A stretch of 64,000 nt of DNA, taken from Allium sativum (Eukaryota; Streptophyta; Magnoliopsida; Asparagales; Amaryllidaceae). The stretch covers positions 66,224,501-66,288,500 of the forward strand of contig CM060910.1 of the NCBI GenBank assembly GCA_030737875.1, in the 5' to 3' direction. The notes below the pieces were generated by a model. It did no database searches, was not told where the DNA came from, and saw only the letters and a list, made by a program, of their open reading frames with translations. This document shows, piece after piece, positions 46,361-57,884 of this stretch. The translations under genes and the position numbers were made by a program. The first letter of the stretch is position 1. The number at the start of each line of letters is the position of its first letter.

Positions 46361-49300
46361 TGTAACACCCCGAATTTTTAAATAATCAAATTAACTAAAT
46401 TTCAGAATACTTAATTTCAAAAGTGAGAATTAAGGGAAACGGATTATGCCATTGCGTTCGTCTCGAAATTCTGGTTAAGATAGAGTCCGAGTTTGCGTAA
46501 AATGGATATCATATGAAGAAGATATGGACGAACAAAGTTAGGCAGAAAAACCAGAAACAGGCCAGAATGCACTGGCGCCCTTGGGAAGTGTGCCCATGCA
46601 AAGTTGCACTGGCGCACTTGGCAAGTGCACCCAGGCCGAGCAGAAATCCTGGACAGCTTTCTGGTGTGATCTGATCCACACTATGACTCATTGCTGAGTC
46701 CTTTCTGACTCCTTGCTGAGTCATTAGGGCTGACTTGTCACCCTATCCTTACTGAGTGGTTTTGATTAACCCTAAGATCATCCGACGGCTGTAATTAAAT
46801 TGAAATTCTATATAAACATGTGTAGACTCAAACCCTAGAACCAAATAAAAATTTGATCAGTGGCCGTCATACTGTCTCTCCAAAACCTAGAGAAGCCGCC
46901 ACCAACTAGAAGCAAAGTAAAACAACTCAATTCTATTCAAATTAAAGTCTAATCTCAATAACGAAATTGTCTACATCAAGGGAACGCTAATCAATTACAG
47001 AATTAAGATCCCAGAACTCAAGACCCTCTTTTTCGGTGAGTTCTAGTCACTTTTAGGTTTAAATAAATAAAAGTGAATCGTGGTAGACTATGATTTGGGT
47101 ATACGTTTTTTCTAGTTATGCAAGTTTATTGTTGTTGTGGATCATGAAATTATACAAGTTCATTGTTGTGGTGAATCATGAAATTATACAAGTTTATTGT
47201 TGTTGTGGATCATGAAATTATACAAGTTCATTATTGTTGTGGATCATGAAATTATACAAATTTATTGTTGTTGTGGATCGTGAAATTATACAAGTTCATT
47301 GTTGTGGTGAATCATGAAATTATACAAGTTTATTGTTGTTGTGGATAATGAAATTATACAAGTTTATTGTTGTAGTGAATCATGAAATTATGCGAGAGAA
47401 ATTCATAAACCTATGCAAGTCACCTATGCAAATTGTTATGTTGTGAATCATGAACCTATGCAAGTAACCTATGCAAGTTGTTATGTTGTGAAGAATCTAT
47501 GCAAGTCACCTATGCAAGTTGTTATGTTGTGAATCATGAACCTATGCATGTCACCTATGCAAGTTGTTATGTTGCAAAATCATGAATTTATGCAAGTTGT
47601 TAATTATGTGGTGAATCATAATTACATGCGAAGTTATCATGTCATTTTCCCTAGTTGTTATGCCTATGACAAAAATTGTACTGAAAACGATCACCTTGTC
47701 ATTCCCTTTATTTTATTGTTATGGCGAGGCTACCTTGTAGCCTCGATGACGCCAAAAACGCAAACGGTTACGCTAGTTAAGAAACGGGAAAAAGGGGAAT
47801 TTGTAATAGGCATAATTTACATAGTGTTTATGTAAATTGGGCACATGATTCTAGTAGGGAAGCATACAATTTTTTTTACCTATTATGACTCAGGTAAAGT
47901 TGAGTAAATATGATATAAATTGAATATGACCATTTATGGACAGGAAATTCAAATTGTTAATAAAATAGGTATTGACACCTATAAAAAGGAAAGGATTAAT
48001 TAATTAACTTAATTAATCAAAAGAGGAATGTTTAAGAAATTAAAGTCTGAAAATTTAATTAACACTTATGACTCGGGCTAAGACACGAGGTTAGACCCAA
48101 CTTTGGCATAAGACTGACCTGACCCGACCGACATATCCAGCATCCACATTTTGTAGGCCTAATGTGGGAGGTCTAGCCCAATATAACAATAATTGGACAT
48201 GGTAATAAGAAAAGACTACTTAACCTAACTTAATACATGTGGACTGTATGATTGTAGACATAAGTTAGGGTTAAGTAAAATGAGTTGGATTGTGGGTGGG
48301 TTAAGTACAACTGATGGGTAGGTGGGTAATATTAATATATATAGACCCACAAATTATACCATTAAATAAATAGAATTAAACCAGTGGGAGGGTTAAGTAC
48401 AACTGAAAGGTAGGTGGGTAATATTAACAAATATAGGCCCACAAACTTAACCGGATAAAAAGGGTTATGTAATTAAAGATACCTAATGGTATACATAACT
48501 GGGGCAAAATAGTAAAGTTATGTATTAAGGACACCCTTAAGGGTACGCATAACTAATGGGAATAGATAGAGTCATGTATTAAAGACACCTATAGGTAAGC
48601 CCAACCGATAGGTAGATTAAGGGTTATGTATTAAAGACACCTATAGGTACGCATAACTGATTGAGGGCTATGTAATTAAAGACATCTTAAGGTATACATA
48701 GTCAGTAGAAAACCTAGTGGGGATACAAGACATAGGGGAGAGCTTGTATCATGTTGTGTGGGACCCATTTCAGTCAGTAACCCGGAGGGGTATCAAAGTA
48801 AAGAACTCCGTACTAGGCGGGGAAGGGGCATGCTTACTGATTGATTGTAAGAAATCCAAAATGAGACAGATGGTGTGGGTGGCGCAAACTGACCGGGGAC
48901 ATGTGTGTGCATAGGCCAGGCAGTGGAGGACAAGACGACCTGACACCAGTAGTTATAATTGTGCACACCTTAGGTTGCCACTTTAGGGAAGTGATACCCC
49001 CTAATTGTGGGACCAACACAGGGTATCTACAGAGTAGGGAGCTGATCAATTAGGGTAGTGGTTAGGGTATACCCGGATGTATTCCCTAAGTCTACCAATT
49101 TAAAGTAGGAGGGTAGTGGGTACGACTAGTTGAGATAGGAGCAGGCGGCACCTATGACAGCAGCTAGGAATACACGAAACTACCACCATCGTTATCGTTA
49201 TTATGGTTAGCGAAAGGGATCATCCCATCTTTATTTTACTAGTAATAGTGCATAGTAGTTTGTAGTGAAGCATGCATACATCTTACCTTATTTGTCCTGT

Positions 49301-49814
49301 CATACCTACCATCTGTACCGTGAATCCTCTGATCCACTTTGTATCCCTGTCATGTTTACCTTTATTTATTTACTGGCTAAAAGTTACTGGACTCCCCAGA
49401 CGTATGTATGACCTAGTTTGTTTTGCCTCTTTACTTCCGTTTCCCTCCCAGTTTCTCAGGGAGGAAACACCCAGGTTCAGTCAAGATTTGGATATCATCT
49501 TCTAGGAGCTACTTCTGAAGTATGGCTCGAGTCTCTATCTCTTATATGGCTTGCTCTTTAATATGGGGAATGATGTTTTTCTTTTAAATACCTATGTACT
49601 CTGATAATGTAAGACAGAAGTGTTTTGTTGTAATGGTTTTATGACTCATGGTATTATGTGACAAAGTATTTTGGTGATTTAATAAAGTTGTTTATTTTCC
49701 GCTGCAAAATTTTTATATCTGTCTTGTGATATTCTGTGTCTGTTTACCTAAAACGCTCCACTGAAGTTAAGGCATTCCCTTTGTGAGTGACCTTAATGGA
49801 GGTGAGGCGTTACA
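46361..49814 (+). repeat. 3' LTR of the Tekay-like element
   Basis: 3454 bp, same layout: two hairpin units (about 46567-46637), TATA box 46809-46816, minisatellites 47116-47640, a single copy of the 'gaccgacatatcc' block, and a poly(A) signal at 49681-49686. Confidence 0.92.
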
Positions 49815-49853
49815 CTAGATATAATATGTATGTTTATATATATATATATGCAT

Positions 49854-52032
49854 AGGAACTTGAAGTTCCTTAATTAATGAACTTGAAATACTTCATAATT
49901 TAAAAGCCTGAAGCTTTATTGAAATTGTGAGAAATAATAACATTAATAAAATTGATATCCAATGATTTCACAACTTTCAAAATGAGTTGCTTCTTGCTTA
50001 TATATTTATATTTACATATTATGTTGAAGAATAAATTTTAACAACTTGAAGTTGTTTATATATTTTATTTGAACCAGAAGTTCAATACAGTGGAACCAGA
50101 TGTTCAATACAGTTGAACCAGAAGTTCAATACAGTTTAACAAACTTGAAATTGTTATATATTATTTGAACCAGAAGTTCAATATGGATTAACAACTCGAA
50201 GTTGTTCATATATTTCATTTGAAGCTGAAGTTCAATATAGTTCCAAATCAGATATTTTGGATATTATGAAACGGAGTTTAAGATTCACGTTGACATTGCT
50301 TGATAAACAAAAATTAATGATTGGAACATTATAAACAATTTATTCTAAAATCAATAATTTGAATGAGAGAGAATATGCAAATCAATTACATATGTAATAC
50401 GTGGACGCATGTATATACACATATATGCGAATATTAATTAACAACCTGAAGTTTTCATGAGCTCATATTATAAATTATTCATATATTATTTTATATTTCA
50501 GAAAGTCGATTAACATCAATATTGAATGACCTGAAGTCATATGCATATTCAAATGATAGAAAATTCCTCCAAGTCATTAGATCATTAAGAGGGAATAAGC
50601 AATACAATATGAATGCATCTTATCAACTAATAAGAGCGTTATCCTCCTACAATTGAAATACATCTAATGTATTTGCTAGTTATGATGCTATAATGGATCA
50701 AAATGAATCCAAAGTAGGTTTATTATTTAAAGTGACAATGTTTGTCAACATTGAGGGGGAGGATAAAGGAATCATCGATGTTAAATATTTGCTAACATAT
50801 AGAGTATCAAGTAACTTGCATACATTATCAATTATTCCCTAATAGACTTTCTCCAATTTATATTTGAATCCCCAAAGGATCAAAAGGTATAAATCACAGC
50901 TAAAAATGTGGTATAAAATTTAGTTCGAAATATCTTTAAGTGTTCCTAATGAAACACTTAAAGGTGCTTTGAAAGAAACCCATGACATGATTGTCAAAAT
51001 AACCCCAGAAGTTGTTTAGGTACCTAAAGCGTGATAAGTTTTGAGATCTTAATAAATTATGTTTAGAACTGACAAGAAATAATCATTGATGATAAATTAA
51101 TAAATAATAAAGTGCTTATATTTGTAAATGAATTAAAAATCCCATATTAGAGAGAAATATGATTGGCCATCATGAAATTCTCCTAAATAAGATATATGGA
51201 CCTGTAGTCTATAAGATATGAACCTGTAGTTCATAAGATAAATATATATATATATATATATATATAATGACAAAAGCATACGGAAGTTATTGAAGTACCA
51301 TAGAGTGTCAACAACATGATAAGTGCCATGAGCATTGTATTTTCATAGATAATTGAATTGATTTAAGTGTTTAAAATGCTTAAAATACCCTGAAGGTATA
51401 AACGATGAAAGTATACAAATTTCAGAAGATTTAAATAACTTTGGTAGTGATAAAGAGCAAGAAATGTAGATTACAACATTCTTTTAAATATTGTTGTGAT
51501 GAAAATCTTGAAATAAGATTAGATCACTTCCTGCTTTCTAGAATTGTTGTATTGAAACTCTTAATATCCATTAAAGTGGTAATTGCGATATGCAAAAATT
51601 ATTATAATACATAAGTTCCTGAAGAACATAAATAACATTTGTTATTATAAAGAATACCAAGAACATGGATGATAGATTACAATATTCTTCTAAGTATTGT
51701 TGTAATTAAAACCTTGATACTCTTCAAGGTGAGTAGATTACTTCCTGCTTAGTGTTGTTGTAATAAAAATCTTGATATACTTCATTCTTCTAAGTATTGT
51801 TGTAATGAAAATCTTGATATACTTTAAGTTGAGTAGATTACTTCCTGCTTAGTAATGAAAGATGTCTAATTCATTAAATATGTATTGCAACATGCAAGTC
51901 CAATTAAAACAGAAAATTATAAGCACATAAAGTGCATTCATAACATATAAATCACAAAAGGAAGGCATTTTAAATAAGAAGGCATGCCTAAAGCATGGAA
52001 ATGCACATGAAGTTTTAAAAGAAAAACTTCAT
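49854..52032 (+). repeat. Constant-loop hairpin array, right part
   Basis: This continues the left array past the nested gypsy element. Examples: 49854-49870 (AGGAAC/GTTCCT, loop TTGAA), 49903-49917 (AAAGC/GCTTT, CTGAA), 50040-50056 (AACAAC/GTTGTT, TTGAA), 50069-50085, 50113-50129 and 50165-50181 (TTGAAC/GTTCAA, CAGAA), 50190-50206 (AACAAC/GTTGTT, TCGAA), 50526-50540 (ATGAC/GTCAT, CTGAA), 51217-51235 (TATGAAC/GTTCATA, CTGTA), 51385-51399 (ATACC/GGTAT, CTGAA), 51615-51627 (GTTC/GAAC, CTGAA), 51983-51997 (CATGC/GCATG, CTAAA). Two larger stems have 8- and 6-base loops: 50934-50963 (11 bp) and 52007-52032 (10 bp). Confidence 0.88.
51470..51870 (+). repeat. Imperfect tandem repeats of a 'gattacttcctgcttagt' unit
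   Basis: Phrases 'agattacttcctgctt', 'attgttgtaatgaaaatcttgatata' (split here by mutations) and 'attcttctaagtattgttgt' recur four to five times in shuffled, partly overlapping order. No reading frame is kept. Confidence 0.65.
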
Positions 52033-52130
52033 TAATAAGTATTTGTAAGAAATTTGAGTTATTGAAAGAAGAATACGAATTCAGAGGAAATAATTAAATC
52101 AGGGGGAGCATCCATAAGTATGATATAATG

Positions 52131-53105
52131 CACTCTTTTTCCTTGACTAAATTTTTCCCCAATGGGTTTTCTTAGTAAGGTTTTAATGAGGCATGGGTCA
52201 TGATCCCAAAGTATCAACCCAAAAGTAACATACAAAAATAAGTTATAATGTACTCTTTTTCCTTATTTAAGATTTTTCCCACTGGGTTTTTCTTATTAAG
52301 GTTTTGACGAGGCATTACATTGATCCAGAAGTATCATACTACTTTTGATGTAGTAAATATGACATTTTATATTGTACTCTTTTTCCTTCACTAAGATTTT
52401 TCCCATTGGGTTTTTCTTAGAAAGGTTTTGACGAGACAACATTTTGATCCAGAAGTATCAAACATCTTTTGATGCAGTAAACTATTATTTATAAAGACAA
52501 GGCAATTTGCATGGCTCAGATTCAAGTGAATTATATCATGGGTGATAGGATGGAGCATATTTCTTCTAAATCTTTCTTCATACAAGAATGAAAGGATAAC
52601 AATAAAAAGGAGAAACAAATCCAGTTTCAAGAAAAGCAAATAGATTTGTTCTCAAAGGCAATTTCCAAACCAACATTCCAGAAGATGATGTACAAAATTG
52701 GCATGCGTCGACTACATCAATAGACTAATTGAACAATGAGTTATAAATAAGGGGGAACATTTGAAATTATGCTATAACGCACTCTTTTCCTTCACTAATA
52801 TTTTTCCTATTGGGTTTTTATTAGTAAGGTTTTTAATGAGGCATTATCTTGATCCTGAAGTATCAACCCTTACAATAACATTGTAAAACATGTTACCTAA
52901 AGATGAAATAAATTTGCACTCTTTTCCTTGTTTATGATTTTTCCCACAGGGTTTTTCATAAAAAGGTTTTTATGAGGCATTGTTTTGATCCTGAAGCATC
53001 AAACTCCTTTAAGTAATACATTTTAATATGATATTCATAATGTCAAATGTTGCGTACTATTTTCTCGTTCAAGGTTCTTCCCATTGGGTGTTCCTGATAG
53101 AGCTT
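52131..53105 (+). repeat. Six tandem units with a covarying stem-loop
   Basis: Units start near 52131, 52250, 52376, 52780, 52916 and 53055. Each has a 'cactcttttt' lead, a left arm CCTT-n-NNNNN, a T-run, an inner CCCATTGGG-like hairpin, a second T-run, a right arm ending AAGG, and 'ttttaatgaggca'. Most are followed by a 'gatccagaagtatc' hairpin. The arms differ between units yet stay paired (ACTAA/TTAGT, ACTAATA/TATTAGT, TTTATGA/TCATAAA, TCAGG/CCTGA). The interval 52425-52740 separates the first three from the last three, and each set follows a GGGGGA tract (52101, 52751). Confidence 0.88.
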
Positions 53106-53258
53106 TGAAGGTAACAAACAATAGTTGCATCGACTGAACAGATATATGCAAGCAAGATAATTATGAGGAGGAGCAATCATCATATATGTTTTAAAAGGGA
53201 CAACTTCAAGTTAGCAGAGCATTCAAGATTTTGAAGAAGCATATTCAAGGGGGAGTAT

Positions 53259-53466
53259 TGTAATATATAAGAGTGAATATGCTTTTGTGATATTTTATTT
53301 AGTCCTGGGGATAAGTTTAACATCAGCTCCAAAGCCTATATATAAAGGAGCAAATGTTATATAAATGAATAGACTTGAAGTAATAGAAATAAAAGTCTCT
53401 CCCCTATCTTTTCTGTTCTCTCTAATGGTTTCTTGTTTAACATATGTTCTATTTTATTTTATAACA
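53259..53466 (+). repeat. 3' LTR of the hairpin-rich copia element
   Basis: It begins TGTAATATATAAG right after the polypurine tract and ends ATAACA before the TSD ATTAT. Confidence 0.88.
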
Positions 53467-53471
53467 ATTAT

Positions 53472-54113
53472 TTGATTTATTAAATGATGCACTTCATGCA
53501 GCTTATCTTTTGTTCATTTGTGTAAATATATTTGAGTTTCGAGGCTTTGAACATTCTTTTATCACTGGAGGAGGTCTTATTGATTGAATTTCTGTTAGTT
53601 ATGATTATAGTCAAACTGGAATGATTCAAACTAAAAATTAGCAACATGCTACTTAAAATCACATATGTTTAATCATACTACATTTATAACATACCAATAA
53701 ATATAGTGTTTTCTCATATTAAAAATTAGGCATGTAAATAGATAATATCAGATGATGATAGTGTATCATATTTTTTCCAATATCTGTTTTCAATATCAAA
53801 TATCTGCATCTGATCTGAATATATATATAGACGTATATAAGATACTAAATATCCAGTAATGGATGATAATTATAAAAAAAAATTGATTTAACATAAATAA
53901 ATTTCAACTCCATTGATTTTATAAGTATGGGAACTAAAATGAATATATAATAGTGATAAATGATTTTGAGCACTTATCATGTACTAATTTGTACTAAAAT
54001 ACATGTAATATAATATTGACAACAATCAAACGAGTGTTTTATAGATGTAAATACATGGTATGAGCATTTAAATTATTTGATTTTTTTTTTTTTTTTGGGG
54101 GGGGGGGCGGGGG
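53472..54113. other. Low-copy DNA ending in a T-run and G-run
   Basis: No gene seen. 54081-54096 is 16 T, followed by 11 G (54097-54107), C and 5 G, directly against the end of the LTR at 54114. Homopolymers of this length are prone to sequencing error. Confidence 0.5.
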
Positions 54114-54969
54114 TGATCGTCGCTTTCCTATGAACTAGAAAAGTGCGAATTTTGTAATAATTTATGCAAGCGCACAAATCGTGCAATATGCAGATCGAAC
54201 ACATGGAGGAATTTTAAATTTTATTATTTATATATTTCTTGGGCAAGCTAGATAAAACTTGGAGGTTGAGTTGAAAAATAATAATTGAAACTGCAAATAA
54301 AACTATTATTGAATTGAATCAGATCTTAATCTAATCAAATCTATATTCATCCAATATGACCTAGGAAAGCAATAAAAAGAACAGAAATTAAAATTACAAA
54401 CATGAAATAAAATTAGGATTACCGCTGAATCTAATCAGACGTTCAATCACTAATGAAAATAATTGTAAAATACAAATAGTGTTCTACCAAATCTAATTGT
54501 GTAGACAACACTAATTGCTAAGAAAATAAAAAAATGGCAGAAAAGAGAAAAAGAATAAAACTTTAGTAATTCCAGGATGATCTTTACAATGAGATTACAA
54601 GGGTATTTATAGGATAGATAGCCAACCTAAACCATAATACAATCACAAATGGCCCTTTGTTGATTCTACTAAAATTGGGCCTTTCCTCTTTTCCTCTTGC
54701 TTTCTTGACAAGCCTTCCTTGATTTATGATATGGATCTTCTTTCCACCAATTATTTTCTTGTCCAAAAAGCAACTTGATGTACGATCTTCATCTGCAAGT
54801 CTTCATATGTATATACACAACATTTTGATCTTTATTTTCTATTTTTCTAACTGCATGTGGCTTAGTTGGCATATCTATAAAAGTAACAAAAAAATACCCA
54901 AGTAATATTTATTTATATACAAGAGATAATATATAAGAGCATAAAATAAACATATTTTTATGTCAATCA
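54114..54969 (-). mobile_element. LTR of an Athila-like gypsy element
   Basis: 856 bp with TG...CA ends on both readings. On the minus strand it starts TGATTGACATAAA right after a 'gtgtacgggaat' polypurine-like tract and 'ctcgaggatgag', a combination typical of Athila-like elements. Near its end it has 'gtgttcgatctgcatattgc' and 'gcgcttgc', like the LTR end and leader of that group. No second LTR copy is in the window, so this is the surviving 3' LTR. Confidence 0.65.
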
Positions 54970-56360
54970 AATTCCCGTACACTTATCTTTTACTCATCCT
55001 CGAGTAAAACAAAAATTAAAAACTAACTAGATAGGTCACACTTTCGTAGGAAACACAATTGCATTGAGCGTATGCAACAAGCCGTTAAACCTCTAGGTGT
55101 CCCTTGTAGGACGAGTGTTGTCTCATGAGGGTTTTCAGCGAATACTACCCACAAAATCTAAATGCAGTATGATATGGCTCTAATGTAACTACATGAATGT
55201 AGAGGACTTATGCAATTGAAAACAAAAAAAATGAAAACATGACTTGTTTCAGGAAAGGGGTACAACAAATTAAGTTAACAATTTCTAATCAGTTGATTGT
55301 ACTTTAGATACCTTAACTTGTCACAAATTTTCAATATAATTCAAGTTTTCAATGTTAAACTCTAGTTTGGCAGTTGGTTTTGTTGATAACATAGTGCAAC
55401 CATGAAATAGATTCTTAGTTTGCTTGGCACAATTTGTAAAGTGTTATTATTATTTCCTCATGTATGGCTAGTCAAATCAATAAGGTCAAGAAGTGTTTGG
55501 GGATCATCGCTTATTCTCCATCTCTATAAAAATTGAAATTTATGATTAATTACGTGCACCTAGCTAAAAAGACCAATGTATGACACCCATACACTGCCTT
55601 GCGGACTGAAGGAGAGTTTGGACAGAGTTTGGCGGATTGTGCAGACCGACGATGACTTTGTCAACAACATGTTGGTAATCCTTAGGTGTCCAACTCATAA
55701 AATGAGACTAAGATATTTCGACGCTGACTTTGTCAACAACATGTCAAATGGAGCTTGGTGGGTTTGCACACCAACGCTAGATATATAAGCAATGTTGGAT
55801 ACCCTTGGATTGCTATTGTTATTATTGAAAATATAAGAACATGAGAGAGTTACGCGAATTCAGCTTAACATAACTTAGTTTTAAAGATTTGAAAAGCCAA
55901 TATATGTCTTTTAAGTACTCCACTCATTTAAACAAAGAACACAATATAGAATAGATTTCATAGCCATCACCTATGAATCTCCCTATGTACCAGTTACACT
56001 ATTATCCCTCAAAATTCAACTTTTCATTATTTTTCTTATTTGATCTTAGTTAAGAGAAAAAAATACTAACAATTGATTAACAATCGTTAACTTATTATGA
56101 TGTATCAACCTAAAATGAGTCGTATTTCCAAAAAAAATGGCATGTTACTATGACTTAATGCATGACAGTCTTATCTAAATGCATGAAAGTGAAAAGAAAA
56201 AAATTGAAAAAAAAACTAAAAAATGAATGCAATGCAGACTCTACCCACACTAGAACTAAAAAATGTCCACACTGTAAACACGTTTCCGAAATGTGAAAGA
56301 TAGAACCCAAAGGTGGATTAAATGTAAAATAATTTGTAAAATGAAATGCAATATAATTAT
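54970..56360 (-). other. Non-coding 3' interior of the Athila-like element
   Basis: On the minus strand this holds 'tttttagttctagtgtgggt' (near 56245), a phrase like those preceding the 3' LTR in Athila-like elements, then 1.3 kb without coding sequence. At 55655-55745 a 21-base phrase containing 'gactttgtcaacaacatg' occurs twice, about 64 bp apart; its meaning is unknown. Confidence 0.45.
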
Positions 56361-56363
56361 ATG

Positions 56364-57300
56364 TTAGAATGGATCATATGTACAATGATATATGTGTTTG
56401 CGATGCAAAGAATGCCACCAACTTTTTCCGCCACACTTGGTTCTAGCCCGATGAATCCTGTTCCTACTATGTCTAGGCATATTTTCTAATAAGCAAAGGT
56501 TTTTGAAAATCATCTCATATTTATACCAAGATTTATATTCCAGTAGATAAATATCCAGGGTCATCCTAACATGAAGTTTTTCAATCAAGCTAGCATTCTA
56601 AAAATAATTCATGTATTCAACAAATTTATCAGTGTAATTGTCGAAAAATTTGTGATCGTAAATAAACTCAGTTGCAATCGTGAATTTTAAATTCTAAGTG
56701 TTGTTCAAGACTATGTGATCACATTTCTCAACTTTATCAGTTGACAACATATTTTCGACACTAACAAATTCTAGTTCGTTTGAAACCTCAAAATCAAAAT
56801 TTTCGAACTTGGATTAGTGGCTTGATTCTATTTCACCCTCATTTGGCAACTCAGCCTCATACAATCCTAAAAATTCATGTTCATTAAAATCCTTCTCCAA
56901 ACTTGAATTGAAAAATTCAACATTTTTATTCTGTTTAATATCTAGAATTTCAAGTTTCTTGCTGCCTGAAGAGGAAGATCAAAATCTGAGCATAAATCTT
57001 TTTCCTAAAAAGAATCAACGTCCAAATCATTTTTTGAATTTTGAACAACTTCATTAAGATCGTTATTCTCAATTTCCAAAGTTGTTATCTGAAAATTTTC
57101 ACTATCAGTAAAGAATGGATTGTTTTCTGATTCGTCGCTTGTTTGAATTCGATTTTTTGTTCTCGTTGTTCTTTCAAAGATGTCATTAAATAAAGAAGTT
57201 CATCCATCTTTTTATTTAGCCTTTCTTTTGTCTCTCTAAGAATGTTAAGATGATATTCTTCAGAATCACTGATTTGAGAGCTCTCGTTTTGGATTTCTTG
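56364..57300 (-). pseudogene. Degenerate coding region of the Athila-like element
   Basis: A single minus-strand frame over about 56360-56950, broken by at least four stops, reads as a continuous acidic protein rich in Glu, Asn and Phe. It ends with CGGKSWWHSLHRKHIYHCTY and a stop at about 56364. The preceding stretch (57000-57300) reads a Glu/Lys-rich, coiled-coil-like segment (ETKERLNKKMDELLYLMTSL). I do not recognise the domain. Position suggests a gag-like or extra ORF of the element. Confidence 0.35.
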
Positions 57301-57303
57301 ATT

Positions 57304-57825
57304 CTAAAAATTATAGTTCTCATCAGTTTCACAATCAATATTATTTCCAATGTGGTGGTTGTTTGAATTTTCAGAAAAATGACAATGATGTTGGAAATCG
57401 TTTTGATTATATAAATTATGTTCGTAACCAAAAATGTTGGAATTTGAGAGAAAATTGGAATTTTGGTTATTTTCAAGATGTTGATATAGGCTGTAACTTT
57501 GGAAATTTTGGTTTACAACCCCATATTGATGTTGATCAAAGCTATATTGGGATTCAAAGCTATTTTGATGTGGATGTGGCCCATAATCAAAATTATTGAA
57601 ATTTGAATTGAAGTCGCCATTTCGGTTATATCTGTGATTTTGAAAATGTTGGTCATTTGGAAGATTTTGGAAATTGCTGATATTAGGCCAACGAAATTTT
57701 GGAAAATTTTGATTCATGAGTTGAAATTCATACTCTTCCAGTGGACGTCTGCGCAGGTTATTATCCCATGATTCTTTCAAGGATTTTTTTGAATCAGACA
57801 TTTGAATGAAGTCAAAGCAAGACAA
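57304..57825 (-). CDS. Asn-rich hypothetical protein, 173 aa, likely retroelement-derived
   Basis: Open frame starting MSCFDFIQMSDSKKSLKESW. Residues 45-165 are extremely rich in Asn, His, Gln, Phe and Tyr, with repeated N-x-N-F and Y-x-Q patterns. There is no catalytic motif or membrane segment. A stop at 57304 separates it from the degenerate frame downstream, which continues a related composition. The Asn-rich middle recalls the C-terminal gag linker of Athila-like elements, but that is a weak inference from composition and position. A second in-frame Met lies at residue 9. Confidence 0.4.
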   Translation of the reverse strand: MSCFDFIQMSDSKKSLKESWDNNLRRRPLEEYEFQLMNQNFPKFRWPNISNFQNLPNDQHFQNHRYNRNGDFNSNFNNFDYGPHPHQNSFESQYSFDQHQYGVVNQNFQSYSLYQHLENNQNSNFLSNSNIFGYEHNLYNQNDFQHHCHFSENSNNHHIGNNIDCETDENYNF

Positions 57826-57884
57826 AAATTATTCTCACTTCAAAATATTATAAAATACTGAGTTGTACTCTATTAAGTGTTGGG

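Larger units (their letters stand above)
40996..49814 (+). mobile_element. Non-autonomous Ty3/gypsy (Tekay-like) element nested in the copia element
   Basis: LTRs 40996-44695 and 46361-49814 start TGTAACACCCCGAATTTTT and end in ACA. A perfect TSD, CTAGA, lies at 40991-40995 and 49815-49819. A Met-tRNA primer-binding site follows the 5' LTR, and AAGTAGGGGAGAA precedes the 3' LTR after 'tttcggggacgaaa', a standard chromovirus tail. Only 1665 bp lie between the LTRs, with a nucleocapsid zinc knuckle and a protease remnant. Reverse transcriptase, integrase and chromodomain are missing, so it depends on an autonomous relative. Confidence 0.93.
38510..53466 (+). mobile_element. Short-LTR Ty1/copia element rich in hairpins, split by a gypsy element
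   Basis: LTRs at 38510-38730 and 53259-53466 share start, TATA-like region and an ATAACA end; the left copy has extra TGT units at its start. A perfect TSD, ATTAT, lies at 38505-38509 and 53467-53471. A polypurine tract, AAGGGGGAGTAT (53247-53258), precedes the 3' LTR. Removing the nested gypsy element leaves about 5.7 kb inside. Coding capacity has decayed: a stretch near 51035-51090 faintly resembles the integrase-reverse transcriptase linker of copia pol (INYV...IIIDD). The interior carries two kinds of repeated hairpin. The 3' 'CCCATTGGG' units resemble sequences I recall before the 3' LTR of other plant copia elements. Confidence 0.85.
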
